In this document: positions 8,190 through 19,247 of the stretch, in pieces
Layout: every line of letters begins with the position of its first letter
How positions within the stretch are numbered: the first letter of the stretch is position 1
NCBI GenBank assembly: GCA_944323345.1
Contig: CALUSC010000011.1
Coordinates: 1 to 57,446, forward strand
From: an uncultured Bacteroidales bacterium
Lineage (GTDB): Bacteria > Bacteroidota > Bacteroidia > Bacteroidales > UBA932
DNA: 57,446 bases
Direction of reading: 5' to 3'
Program-made: the position numbers and the translations under genes
Notes under the pieces: generated by a model
The model's database searches: none
Seen by the model: only the letters and a program-made list of their open reading frames with translations
Told to the model about the DNA's origin: nothing

Positions 8190-9654
8190 CCGTGTCACTG
8201 ATAATCAGCAGCCTGTCTCCGGCTTTAAGTTCCACTGTCCCGTTCGGCACGATAAATTTGTCATCGCGTTTTATCATCATCACGAGCATTCCTTCCGGCA
8301 GCTTGAGTTCCTTCAGGGTATTGCCGTGAAGAAGAGATTCTTCGGTCAGGGTGATTTCCACCAGCTTTCCGGCCTCTTCCGGCACCTCCACTCCGAACGT
8401 ATTTTCTTCATCCGGCATTTCGTCGTTGAGTTTCAGTATTTTGGCACTCGCCGTTATGGAACTTCCCTGAATGATGAGTGAAAGGAGAGTGATGAAGAAT
8501 ACGATATTGAATATCAGGTCCGCTCCTTCCACATTTTCCACGACAGGGTATGTGGCGAAAAGTATCGGGGCCGCCCCTCTGAGTCCTACCCACGATATGA
8601 AGGTTTTCGATGCCGTGGATATCTTTCTGTACGGCGCCAGGGTCATGAAGATACTCAGAGGTCTGGCTACCAGTATCATGAACAGTCCGATAAGCAGCGC
8701 GACAGGTGCGGTTTTCATCATCTCGTGAGGATTGACCAGAAGTCCGAGGATGAGGAACATTATTATTTGTACGAGCCATGTGATACCGTCGAAGAATGAC
8801 GATATGTCTTTCCTGTACGGGATTTTATTGTTGCCGATAATGATACCGGCAATATATACGGCCAGATAGCCGTTTCCTGCAAGATATGTAGTCGTCGTAT
8901 ATGAGAAAAACATTACGCTCATGAGCATGATGGCGTACAACGGTGCATTGTTGAGTCCTACCCTGCGCAGGAACCAGACTGTGGCGAACCCGAATACGAC
9001 TCCTCCGGCCGCTCCGACTCCGAACTGCAGGAAGAGAGTCCTGACTGCATCTGTGGCTACTGTCCATGAATTGATGGTCCCGGCAGCATCGCCTGTCAGA
9101 CTGTTGGTCAGCTGTATCAGGATGATAGTCAGGATATAAGCCATCGGGTCGTTGCTTCCGCTTTCCAGTTCCAGCATGGGCTGCAGGTTGTTTTTCAGGC
9201 GCATTTTGCTGTTCCTCAGGATGTTGAATACGGAAGCAGAGTCCGTTGAGGACATCGTGGCAGCGAGCAGCAGGCATGTCACGAGCGGAAGACTGATAGG
9301 GCAGCGGTCCCAGACTGACAGGACGTATATGAAAAGTCCCGTGAAAACTGTAGTGAGCACGACTCCGAGGGTGGACAGTACCAGTCCCGGACCGAGGACA
9401 GGACGGATTTCCTTGATTTTAGTCTCCATTCCGCCTGAAAACAGGATGATGCACAGTGAGCACATGCCTATGAACTGTGCCTGTTTCACGTCATTGAACT
9501 GGAGTCCCAGTCCGTCCACGCCGAACAGCATTCCGGCGACCAGGAACAGCAGGAGAGACGGCAGACCGAAGCGGTAGCCGGCTTTGCTTATCAGTATGCT
9601 GCTGAAAATCAGTACGGAAAGAATCAGCAGAATGTTTTCTGAAGTAAAAGTCAT
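8176..9654 (-). CDS. CPA1-family potassium/proton antiporter (NhaP2/CvrA type)
   Basis: A 492-residue inner-membrane protein with about 12 hydrophobic helices from residue 6 to about 390 (Na_H_Exchanger domain) and a cytoplasmic TrkA_C domain at the end (SLLHGNTLKELKLPEGMLV to the C-terminus). The NhaP2 class exchanges K+ or Na+ for H+ and protects pH and ion balance. It contains the acidic SGSNDPMAYI motif in the helical core, which is typical of the family. Its ATG overlaps the nth stop by 4 bases, so it is translationally coupled as the last gene of a leftward operon ftsE-nth-antiporter. Confidence 0.88.
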   Translation of the reverse strand: MTFTSENILLILSVLIFSSILISKAGYRFGLPSLLLFLVAGMLFGVDGLGLQFNDVKQAQFIGMCSLCIILFSGGMETKIKEIRPVLGPGLVLSTLGVVLTTVFTGLFIYVLSVWDRCPISLPLVTCLLLAATMSSTDSASVFNILRNSKMRLKNNLQPMLELESGSNDPMAYILTIILIQLTNSLTGDAAGTINSWTVATDAVRTLFLQFGVGAAGGVVFGFATVWFLRRVGLNNAPLYAIMLMSVMFFSYTTTTYLAGNGYLAVYIAGIIIGNNKIPYRKDISSFFDGITWLVQIIMFLILGLLVNPHEMMKTAPVALLIGLFMILVARPLSIFMTLAPYRKISTASKTFISWVGLRGAAPILFATYPVVENVEGADLIFNIVFFITLLSLIIQGSSITASAKILKLNDEMPDEENTFGVEVPEEAGKLVEITLTEESLLHGNTLKELKLPEGMLVMMIKRDDKFIVPNGTVELKAGDRLLIISDTANVS

Positions 9655-10313
9655 TTTTTCAGTGTTGCGGTGTCGAGTGTTGTATCATTTTCAAATGCCC
9701 TGCACCAGCCGTTTATCTGGCAGTGGTCGCAGTCCGGTTTTCTTGCCTTGCAGACATATCTTCCGTGCAGAATCAGCCAGTGATGGGCTTTGGGCCTGAG
9801 CTCCGGAGCGATGTTGGAGGTAAGGTCTCGTTCCACTTCCTCCACCGTTTTCCCGTCCGAAAGTCCGATTCTTCTTGAGACACGGAACACGTGTGTGTCT
9901 ACGGCGATTACAGGCTTGTCATATACCACGGACGCGATCACATTGGCCGTCTTGCGGCCGACACCCGGAAGTTTCATCAGGTCATCGGGGTCGGACGGGA
10001 CTTCCCCTCCGAAATCGTTTACGAGCATCCTGGCCATACCCACGAGATGTCTGGCCTTGCTGTTCGGAAATGTTATGGATTTTATGTCTTCCGTGACTTC
10101 TTCCACATCCGCTTCCGCCAGATTTTGCGGCAGGGGGTATTTCCTGAAAATTTCAGGAGTGAACATGTTCACTCTCTTGTCAGTGCACTGTGCCGAGAGT
10201 ATGACGGCTATCAGCAGATGGAATACGGTGTCGTACCTGAGTTCCGTTTCCGCATCCTGCATGTTCCGTGAAAACCAGTCCAGTATTCCGGCATATCTTT
10301 CTTCCGCAGTCAT
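9651..10313 (-). CDS. nth: Endonuclease III, base-excision DNA glycosylase/AP lyase
   Basis: A 220-residue protein with the helix-hairpin-helix LPGVGRKTANV carrying the catalytic Lys121, the catalytic Asp139 (AVDTHVFR), and the C-terminal [4Fe-4S] cluster cysteines C188, C195, C198 and C204 (spacing C-x6-C-x2-C-x5-C). It removes oxidised pyrimidines and cleaves the abasic site. It overlaps both neighbours by 4 bases (ATGA-type junctions), so it is the middle gene of a coupled leftward operon. Confidence 0.95.
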   Translation of the reverse strand: MTAEERYAGILDWFSRNMQDAETELRYDTVFHLLIAVILSAQCTDKRVNMFTPEIFRKYPLPQNLAEADVEEVTEDIKSITFPNSKARHLVGMARMLVNDFGGEVPSDPDDLMKLPGVGRKTANVIASVVYDKPVIAVDTHVFRVSRRIGLSDGKTVEEVERDLTSNIAPELRPKAHHWLILHGRYVCKARKPDCDHCQINGWCRAFENDTTLDTATLKK

Positions 10314-11002
10314 GGCTGTTCCTCAGTAATTTCCTTACAGGTTTCGTCCCTGCACTCGAAAACACGTCCGGGATACCTGTCGAAAATGGTCCTGTTATGC
10401 GTCACCATCACTATCGCCGTCCCGCGGCCGCGGTTTATTCCGGTCAGCAGCTCCATTATTCCTTCGGCAGTCTCGCTGTCCAGATTCCCTGTCGGCTCGT
10501 CTGCCAATATGACCTCAGGCTTGTTCAGCAATGCCCGGGCAATGGCTATTCTCTGCTGTTCTCCTCCGGACAGCTGGTGCGGCATCCTGTGCGACTTGTG
10601 GGCCATGCCTACGGCTTCGAGGACTTCAGAAATGCGTCTGGAAATGTCGGACCCGCTTTTCCAGCCTGTGGCCCTGAGTACGAATTCGAGATTCTCTTCG
10701 ACGCTCCTGTCCATCAGCAGCTGGAAATCCTGGAAGACCACTCCGAGCCTGCGGCGCAGGAACGGTATGTCTTTTTCCCTGATGTGTCTCAGGTCGAAGC
10801 CGCATACGTGTCCCTCTCCTTTCTGAAGAGGGTTTTCGGCGATCATTGTCTTGATTATGGAAGTTTTTCCTGTGCCGACCTTGCCTACTATGTACATGAA
10901 ATCCCCGGAATATACATCCATGTCCAGTCCATAGATGACAGTGCTTTCACCTCCGCGTATGTCGGCATTCCTGAAAGATATGATGGATTTATTGTTTTCC
11001 AC
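10310..11002 (-). CDS. ftsE: FtsE-like ABC transporter ATPase
   Basis: A 230-residue single ABC ATPase with Walker A GKVGTGKTS, signature LSGGEQQRIAIARAL and Walker B VILADEPTG, plus the short D-loop and switch His (MVTHN). It is closest to FtsE, which with FtsX couples ATP hydrolysis to activation of septal peptidoglycan hydrolases. No ftsX is adjacent; in Bacteroidota ftsE and ftsX are often unlinked. A LolD/MacB-type exporter ATPase is the main alternative. It is the first gene of the leftward operon. Confidence 0.78.
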   Translation of the reverse strand: MENNKSIISFRNADIRGGESTVIYGLDMDVYSGDFMYIVGKVGTGKTSIIKTMIAENPLQKGEGHVCGFDLRHIREKDIPFLRRRLGVVFQDFQLLMDRSVEENLEFVLRATGWKSGSDISRRISEVLEAVGMAHKSHRMPHQLSGGEQQRIAIARALLNKPEVILADEPTGNLDSETAEGIMELLTGINRGRGTAIVMVTHNRTIFDRYPGRVFECRDETCKEITEEQP

Positions 11003-11028
11003 TGTCCGATTATTTTATCTACATTCGA

Positions 11029-11036
11029 CAAATATA
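11029..11036 (-). promoter_or_regulatory. Candidate -7 element for the ftsE-nth-antiporter operon
   Basis: Read on the minus strand this is TATATTTG, 26 bases before the ftsE ATG. It lies 13 bases from an opposing -7 element for the TPR gene, so the two promoters are closely divergent. Confidence 0.45.
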
Positions 11037-11049
11037 AACAAAAAAAGCC

Positions 11050-11057
11050 TATTTTTG
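11050..11057 (+). promoter_or_regulatory. Candidate -7 element for the TPR/barrel pair
   Basis: TATTTTTG followed by CA, 28 bases before the preferred TPR gene start at 11086. This placement also argues against the upstream start at 11059, which would leave almost no leader. Confidence 0.5.
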
Positions 11058-11085
11058 CATGATATTAATATATAAAGTGAAACAG

Positions 11086-14000
11086 ATGAAATTCAAGATA
11101 GCGGCCGCTCTGGCCCTGGGGCTCGCGACAGTGTGCGCCAGTGCGCAGATCCTGCCTTACGGGAACCGGCAGGAAAGATACGGCCAGCCGCAGACGGAAG
11201 AATATAAGGAAGCCCTGAACCTGTTCGAAAAGGGTATGTATGACCGTTCCATGCTGCTTTTCAAGGATATTGCCCGGACTACGGGCAATACCGATGCATA
11301 CGGGTACTATGTCCTTAACGCCACATATCTTCAGGTACCCGGTTATGAAAAACTCATAGAGGAATTTACAGGCAGGTCGCAGTCGTCCGGACTTATACCC
11401 CAGATACGGTACAGGTATGCATTGAACCTTTTCGATGAAAAGGATTTCAAGGGGGCGTCGGTGCAGTTCGAACAGCTCTCCAGGCATAATCTGTACAGGA
11501 GCCAGGTTCCTGAGTTCCAGTTCAAGAGGGCTTATTGCGATTTCGAACAGAGATATTTCGAGAGGGCGTTGCTCAGGTTCAAGGATCTGACCATGAGGTC
11601 CCATTCCGACTATACGGCGCCGGCACAGTATGCCATAGGGTATATTTATTACGAGCAGGAAGATTTTGCCGAAGCTGTTCCCTGGCTGGAAAAGGCCTCC
11701 AGGGACAGCAGGTTTACGGAAATCGCTTCCTTCTATCTGGTGGAATGCCGTTTCATGCTGAAAGAATACGAGACTGTCAGAAAAGACGGGCCGTCTGTGC
11801 TGGAGCTCGTTTCGGAAGACCGGAAACCTTATGTCGCCAGGTTCATTTCCGAATCCTGCCTGGTCCTGGGCGATGCCGCGAATGCCAGAAAATACTTCGA
11901 TCTCAGCAGGCATTCACTTTCTTCGGGATCGGGAACCGATTTCTTTTATGCAGGTTCAGTCCTTTATGCCGTAAAGGATTATCAGGGTGCCATCGAGAAT
12001 TTTTCGAAAATTACGGACAGAAGCGATTCCCTGGGGCAGATAGCCAATTATAATATGGGCTACAGCTACATCCGTACCGGAAACAAGGTCGCTGCGATGG
12101 GGGCGTTCAAGGATGCTTCCCGGGTTTCATTCAGTCCCGACATCAGGGAAGATGCCTTTTTCAACTACGCCAAACTCGCTTTCGACCTGAATCATGATTC
12201 ATCTGCATTCTATGATTATCTCCGTGTGTATGCAGAGACAGGAAAACGCGATCTGATATACAGTTACATTGCCCTTGCGGCATTGTACAACAGGGATTAC
12301 GACGGAGCCATAGCCGCTTATGACGAAATCGATGAACTGGACTCTGATATGAAGTCCAATTATATGAAAGCCAATTATCTCCGTGCATACGAACTCATAT
12401 CCAGCGGCTCGTACAGGGCGGCAGTGGATTGTCTCCGTGCCGCTGCATACTATTCCGACAGGAGGTCGTATTTCAACCAGATGTCGAGGTACTGGCTGGC
12501 GGAATCGTATTACCATTGCGGACAGTATCCTGATGCCCTGAGAGTGCTTACGGATCTGTATAATACATCGGCTCTGTACGGGCAGAAGGAGGCCGGGCTC
12601 ATACCTTTCAACATAGCATACTGCCATCTGAAGCAGAACGATTTCGCGTTTGCAGCCAACTGGTTCGATACATATCTTTCAGGAGATTCGCCTGTGTACC
12701 GGAAAGAGGCCCTGCTCCGTTACGGAGACTGCATGTTCATGCAGCAGAGATACCAGGATGCCATCACCGCATACGACGGAGTCCTGAAGGACTATTTCGA
12801 TGTGGACGACATATACCCGTATTACCAGGCTGCTGTCTCTTATGGCCTTACAGGCAATAATTCCAGGAAAATCAGCCTTTTGTCCAATGTCGAGAAAGCT
12901 TCCCCTTCATCCCTGTTCTATCCGGAGGCGATGTATGAGCTCGGAAGGGCTCTGGTAGCCGGAAACCAGCCGGACAGGGCGGTGGGATGTTTCAATACGC
13001 TTGCGGCCAATGTCAGGGACAGTATTTTCATAGCAAGGTCATATATCGAACTCGGCATGCTGTACCGGAACAAGTCCGACAATGCCAAGGCTTTGGGATA
13101 TTACAGGAAGGTGGTGGAAGATATGCCGCTGTCGGAATATGCGGACGAGGCCCTGCTGGCCATCGAGTCCATCTACAAGTCCCAGAATGAGCCTGAGGAG
13201 TATCTGGCGTATATCGAGAGCATCGGGAAGTCGTCCCTGAAGTCAGAGGATGAACGGGAGATGATGATTTACAATGCCGCAGAGCAGATTTTCCTTTCCG
13301 AAAACTATCCGAAAGCCATAGCTTCCCTGAGTTCGTATCTGGAAAAATACCCTTCCGGGAAAATGGCATCCAATGCCGAATATTATATGGGAGAGTGTTA
13401 CAGGCTCTCCGGACAGCCTGAGACCGCATGCGACTATTACCGTAAAGTCATGGATGCCGGTTCCGGATCATTCGTGGAGCAGTCGGTGTTCAACTATGCG
13501 AATCTGTCATACAATCTTCAGAAATACGGGGAAGCATTCAGCGCATACAGGACATTGTATTCCGAAACTAAAGTGCAGGACTACCGCTTCGCTTCACTTG
13601 TCGGCATGATGCGTTCGGCATACAGGGCCCGCATGTTCGATGAGGCGGTGGAATATTCCCTCAGGCTGGAAAAGGAACATGCTCTTACGGAAGATCTGGC
13701 TGTAGAGTCCGGATATGTCAGGGCCAAGTCCCTGCTGATGACTTCACGCCGGGACGAGGCGTTCGCGATACTCGCCCGTCTGGCAGGGAATCCGTCGAGT
13801 CCGGAAGGTGCGGAGGCGTCGTATCTGATTATTCAGGATACTTACGACAGGGGAGAATTTGAAGCCGTGGAAAATCTGGTCTACAGTTTCTCGGAATCCG
13901 GAACAGGACAGAATTACTGGCTTGCCAAGGCATTTGTCGTCCTGGGCGATGCTTTCGTGGAGATGGATAATCTGGAGCAGGCCAAGGCTACTTTCGAAAG

Positions 14001-14109
14001 CGTTGCCGACGGATACAGGCCCGAATCAGGGAATGACGATGTGATCCGGAGCGTGGAAATGAGACTCGGAAAGCTGAAAGAACTCATGGAGACCGGCAGT
14101 ATAGAATGA
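11086..14109 (+). CDS. Large exported tetratricopeptide-repeat protein
   Basis: A 1007-residue protein with a signal peptide (MKFKIAAALALGLATVCASA, cleavage near AQ) and more than twenty TPR-like helical pairs to the C-terminus, for example ALNLFEKGMYDRSMLLFKDI, ALRFKDL-type and KALGYYRKVV units. It should be periplasmic, acting as a scaffold. An alternative start at 11059 adds nine residues before the signal peptide and sits on the promoter. Its last codon overlaps the ATG of the next gene, an outer-membrane barrel (ATGA), so the two are translationally coupled and may form one envelope complex. The function is not known. Confidence 0.85.
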   Translation: MKFKIAAALALGLATVCASAQILPYGNRQERYGQPQTEEYKEALNLFEKGMYDRSMLLFKDIARTTGNTDAYGYYVLNATYLQVPGYEKLIEEFTGRSQSSGLIPQIRYRYALNLFDEKDFKGASVQFEQLSRHNLYRSQVPEFQFKRAYCDFEQRYFERALLRFKDLTMRSHSDYTAPAQYAIGYIYYEQEDFAEAVPWLEKASRDSRFTEIASFYLVECRFMLKEYETVRKDGPSVLELVSEDRKPYVARFISESCLVLGDAANARKYFDLSRHSLSSGSGTDFFYAGSVLYAVKDYQGAIENFSKITDRSDSLGQIANYNMGYSYIRTGNKVAAMGAFKDASRVSFSPDIREDAFFNYAKLAFDLNHDSSAFYDYLRVYAETGKRDLIYSYIALAALYNRDYDGAIAAYDEIDELDSDMKSNYMKANYLRAYELISSGSYRAAVDCLRAAAYYSDRRSYFNQMSRYWLAESYYHCGQYPDALRVLTDLYNTSALYGQKEAGLIPFNIAYCHLKQNDFAFAANWFDTYLSGDSPVYRKEALLRYGDCMFMQQRYQDAITAYDGVLKDYFDVDDIYPYYQAAVSYGLTGNNSRKISLLSNVEKASPSSLFYPEAMYELGRALVAGNQPDRAVGCFNTLAANVRDSIFIARSYIELGMLYRNKSDNAKALGYYRKVVEDMPLSEYADEALLAIESIYKSQNEPEEYLAYIESIGKSSLKSEDEREMMIYNAAEQIFLSENYPKAIASLSSYLEKYPSGKMASNAEYYMGECYRLSGQPETACDYYRKVMDAGSGSFVEQSVFNYANLSYNLQKYGEAFSAYRTLYSETKVQDYRFASLVGMMRSAYRARMFDEAVEYSLRLEKEHALTEDLAVESGYVRAKSLLMTSRRDEAFAILARLAGNPSSPEGAEASYLIIQDTYDRGEFEAVENLVYSFSESGTGQNYWLAKAFVVLGDAFVEMDNLEQAKATFESVADGYRPESGNDDVIRSVEMRLGKLKELMETGSIE

Positions 14110-15863
14110 AATCATTTGTTGTGATGGGAAAATCTTTGCTTGAATATATCGCTGCAGCAGGTTTTGTCTTGTTACCAGTGACAGTTGCAGCCCAGAATCT
14201 GAATCCGACCGTGGAAGTGTCGCGGCAGTATCGCGGTTCCATGGCCGATGTCATCAAACCGTCCGTGGATATGGCTCTGCCGGACAGCGTGCTCAGGTTC
14301 AATCTTGAATATGATTATTCGGTTTTCGACAGCCCGTTCAGGGGCTCATACGAATTCAGGCCGTTTCTGACTGACATGGATATTGCTCCGGGCGTATCGC
14401 CGGAGCATGCATTCTATCTCAGGGCCGGTGCTGGCTATTCTCTGCATCCGGAACTCGATCTGGTCTGGTCTCCTGTCAGGAATGACAGGTTCAGGCTGTC
14501 CCTGTATGCCATGCACGATTCCTATGTGGGAAGGTACAGGACTCTCGGTCTGTCGGATTCAGGGTCGGAGCCTGCCTTCATGCCGGACGGATCGCGGTAT
14601 TCCGGATATGACCTGGAATCTGCGGCGGGAGTGGACGGCTCTCTGGACTGGGATACCGGGGTCATGTCTTTCAGGGCAGGGTATTACGGTACGGCTCTGA
14701 AGGATACGTCGGTGACCAGAGCCTATGACGGGGTGGACCTGAAGTTCGGACTGTCATCCAAACAGAGACTTGAAACTCATTTCGTCTATGATCTGAATGC
14801 AGCTTACCGGTATGCGGAAGACAAGTTCTCCTGTTCTGCGGCTGCCAGGAACTGCATGACGGAACATAATCTGGATATAGACGCTTCGGTCGGCGGCAGT
14901 TTCCGCTCCGGACACTCTGTCCTGGTGGATTTCGGTATGGATTATGCCAGGTATGGCGGTGTGTATGATTCATGGGCCGGCGATTTCTTCGTCACGCCCC
15001 ATTATGTTTATTCCGGAGGAAGATGGAATGTCGACCTTGGTGTCCGGCTGGCGTTTCTGTTCGGCGGGAACGGTCAGGATTCTCCTGCGCTGCTGAATGT
15101 TTCCGGCGGGCAGGTCGTGTATCCAGACATAAGGGTAGACTTTACGGTCATCAGGAAATACATGGATCTTTATCTGGCTGCAGGCGGCGGGCCGGACATA
15201 AACGAATATTCGTCCCTGCTGTATGCGAACCACCGCATCACGCCTTTTTATAACAGCGTGTCAGGCGCTCCGCTTCTGGACAATACGGTCGAAAGGATTT
15301 CAGCCGTTGCAGGTCTCAAGGGAAATATCGCTTCCCGCCTGAGATATGATCTCAGTGCCGGCTACCGCAATTTCGGCAATGCGCCATTCGCATCCGTAGC
15401 TGCATCAGGGGACAGCTACCATGCCGCCCTGGGTTATTCCGCGTTCCAGATGTTCTTTGCCAGACTGGATTTTTCCTGGATTTCCCAGGATTTCACGTTC
15501 GGAGGCTGGGTGAAATATCAGAATACTGACCTGGCGCGCCGTAATGCGTACCTGATGGCCCCGTCGGATTTTTCCGGATATGTGAAAGCCTTGTACAACT
15601 GGAAGGAACGTATCTATTTCGGGGTCGACTGCGGATTCGCCACATCGCGGCGCGGAGTCATCTCGTCCGATGTTCCGCAAATGGAGAAAAGTGTCAGGAT
15701 TCCGGGCTATGCAGACCTGGGGGCATATTTCGAATATGCATTCACCCGCAAGTTCTCCCTGTGGCTCAGGGGAGGCAACCTGCTTGATGCGGCAATACAG
15801 AGAATACCGCTCTATACTGAAAGCGGCATTTATTTTACGGCCGGAATTTGCTTGAATTTGTGA
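14106..15863 (+). CDS. Outer-membrane beta-barrel protein, plug-less TonB-receptor-like
   Basis: A 585-residue exported protein (hydrophobic N-terminus ending near VAAQN) with alternating amphipathic strands rich in Tyr, Phe and Gly throughout, for example RLSLYAMHDSYVGRYRTLG and FARLDFSWISQDFTFGGWVK. The C-terminus (YTESGIYFTAGICLNL) is a typical closing strand ending in a hydrophobic residue. No TonB box or plug domain is seen, so it is a barrel of the TonB-receptor-like class but not a complete transporter. Coupling to the TPR gene suggests a barrel plus periplasmic scaffold pair. The start at 14106 is set by the ATGA junction; Met7 is an alternative. Confidence 0.78.
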   Translation: MKSFVVMGKSLLEYIAAAGFVLLPVTVAAQNLNPTVEVSRQYRGSMADVIKPSVDMALPDSVLRFNLEYDYSVFDSPFRGSYEFRPFLTDMDIAPGVSPEHAFYLRAGAGYSLHPELDLVWSPVRNDRFRLSLYAMHDSYVGRYRTLGLSDSGSEPAFMPDGSRYSGYDLESAAGVDGSLDWDTGVMSFRAGYYGTALKDTSVTRAYDGVDLKFGLSSKQRLETHFVYDLNAAYRYAEDKFSCSAAARNCMTEHNLDIDASVGGSFRSGHSVLVDFGMDYARYGGVYDSWAGDFFVTPHYVYSGGRWNVDLGVRLAFLFGGNGQDSPALLNVSGGQVVYPDIRVDFTVIRKYMDLYLAAGGGPDINEYSSLLYANHRITPFYNSVSGAPLLDNTVERISAVAGLKGNIASRLRYDLSAGYRNFGNAPFASVAASGDSYHAALGYSAFQMFFARLDFSWISQDFTFGGWVKYQNTDLARRNAYLMAPSDFSGYVKALYNWKERIYFGVDCGFATSRRGVISSDVPQMEKSVRIPGYADLGAYFEYAFTRKFSLWLRGGNLLDAAIQRIPLYTESGIYFTAGICLNL

Positions 15864-15872
15864 TAAAATGAT

Positions 15873-15880
15873 TAAATTTG
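15873..15880 (+). promoter_or_regulatory. Candidate -7 element for gyrB
   Basis: TAAATTTG matches the phylum -7 element, 59 bases before the gyrB ATG. A TTTG at 15847-15850 lies 22 bases upstream, slightly longer than the usual 19-21 base spacing. Confidence 0.45.
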
Positions 15881-15936
15881 TCCGTTTATATGCAATGCCG
15901 GATTTTTATGCTCCGGCTGATGTTAATTAGTTCTGA

Positions 15937-17916
<1,980 letters not shown>

Positions 17917-17958
17917 CGTATAACAGGATAAAGTATTAAAATTTAAATCTTACATAAT

Positions 17959-19218
17959 ATGGATATATTTGACAGAATTGCGAGAGACTCAGGCGGTCCT
18001 CTCGGACAGTACAGACAGAAGGCTTTCGGATATTACATGTACCCGAAACTTGAAGGAGAACTCGGACCTCACATGAAGTTCCAGGGCAAGGATGTTTTGT
18101 GCTGGAGCCTGAACAACTATCTGGGACTGGCAAATCATCCTGAAGTCAGGAAAACAGATGCCGAGGCTGCTGCCAGATGGGGACTTGCATACCCGATGGG
18201 AAGCCGCATGATGTCCGGACATACCGCTCTGCATGAAAAATTCGAAAGGGAGCTTGCAGACTTCGAAAAAAAGGAAGATGCTTTCCTTTTCAATTTCGGT
18301 TACCAGGGTATAATTTCCACTATCGACGCCCTGATGGACAGGCATGACATAATCGTTTACGATTCGGAGGCTCACGCATGTCTGATAGACGGAGCCCGCC
18401 TGCACATGGGAAAGAGAATGACTTACCGTCACAATGACATAGAAAGCTGCGAGGCTACTCTCAAGAGGGCTACCAAGCTTTGCGAGGAAACCGGCGGCGG
18501 TATCCTTCTTATCACAGAGGGCGTTTACGGTATGACAGGCGCGCTCGGAAATCTGGACCAGATCGTGGCACTCAAGAAGAAATACAATTTCAGGATTCTT
18601 ATCGACGACGCCCACGGTTTCGGTGTCATGGGCGAGCATGGCCGCGGTACATCGGAACATTTCGGCGTGATGGACGAAGTTGACCTTTATATAGGTGCAT
18701 ACGCCAAGTCGATGGCAAGCATCGGAGGTTTCGTCGCCGGTCCGAAGGTCATCATCGATTATCTCAGATATAACCTTCGTTCACAGATTTACGCAAAGTC
18801 ACTTCCTATGGCTTTTGTGGAAGGCGGTCTCAAGAGACTGGAAATCATCCGCAGCGCTGAAGGAGACGAGCTGAGAAAGAAACTCTTTACCGTGACAAGG
18901 GCTCTTCAGAACGGATTCCGCGAGCTCGGTTTCGATATCGGACCGGCTGAGGCCTGCGTTACCCCTGTAGCTATCAAGGGCGGCGTCGCACAGGCTACGA
19001 AGATGGCCGTGGATCTCAGGGAAAACTATGGAATCTTCTGCTCTATCGTCATTTATCCTGTCATCCCTAAGGGTATGATCATATTCAGGGTCATCCCTAC
19101 GGCCGCACATTCCATGGAAGATGTCGAGTACACTCTCAAGACTTTCGCAGAGGTACGCGCAAAACTGGAAAGAGGCGAGTATGACGGTGATGAAATCGTC
19201 GATATGGCTATCCGTTAG
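17959..19218 (+). CDS. Alpha-oxoamine synthase (serine palmitoyltransferase / cysteate acyltransferase-like)
   Basis: A 419-residue fold-type I PLP enzyme of the KBL/AONS/SPT family, which condenses an amino acid with an acyl thioester with loss of CO2. Visible motifs: MSGHTALHEKFE, IDDAHGFGVMGEHGRG for the PLP Asp/His, and YAKSMASIGGF with the Schiff-base Lys250. It differs from the usual Bacteroides serine palmitoyltransferase as I recall it, and resembles forms common in Flavobacteriia and Rikenellaceae. Known family members CapB/SulA make 3-ketocapnine from cysteate for sulfonolipids. No biotin (bioA, bioD) or tdh genes are nearby. The reductase 29 bases downstream supports a sphingoid or capnoid base. 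Substrate choice (Ser or cysteate) cannot be read reliably here. Confidence 0.85.
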   Translation: MDIFDRIARDSGGPLGQYRQKAFGYYMYPKLEGELGPHMKFQGKDVLCWSLNNYLGLANHPEVRKTDAEAAARWGLAYPMGSRMMSGHTALHEKFERELADFEKKEDAFLFNFGYQGIISTIDALMDRHDIIVYDSEAHACLIDGARLHMGKRMTYRHNDIESCEATLKRATKLCEETGGGILLITEGVYGMTGALGNLDQIVALKKKYNFRILIDDAHGFGVMGEHGRGTSEHFGVMDEVDLYIGAYAKSMASIGGFVAGPKVIIDYLRYNLRSQIYAKSLPMAFVEGGLKRLEIIRSAEGDELRKKLFTVTRALQNGFRELGFDIGPAEACVTPVAIKGGVAQATKMAVDLRENYGIFCSIVIYPVIPKGMIIFRVIPTAAHSMEDVEYTLKTFAEVRAKLERGEYDGDEIVDMAIR

Positions 19219-19247
19219 GATGTATCATGGTTTCACGGACTGTTGTA

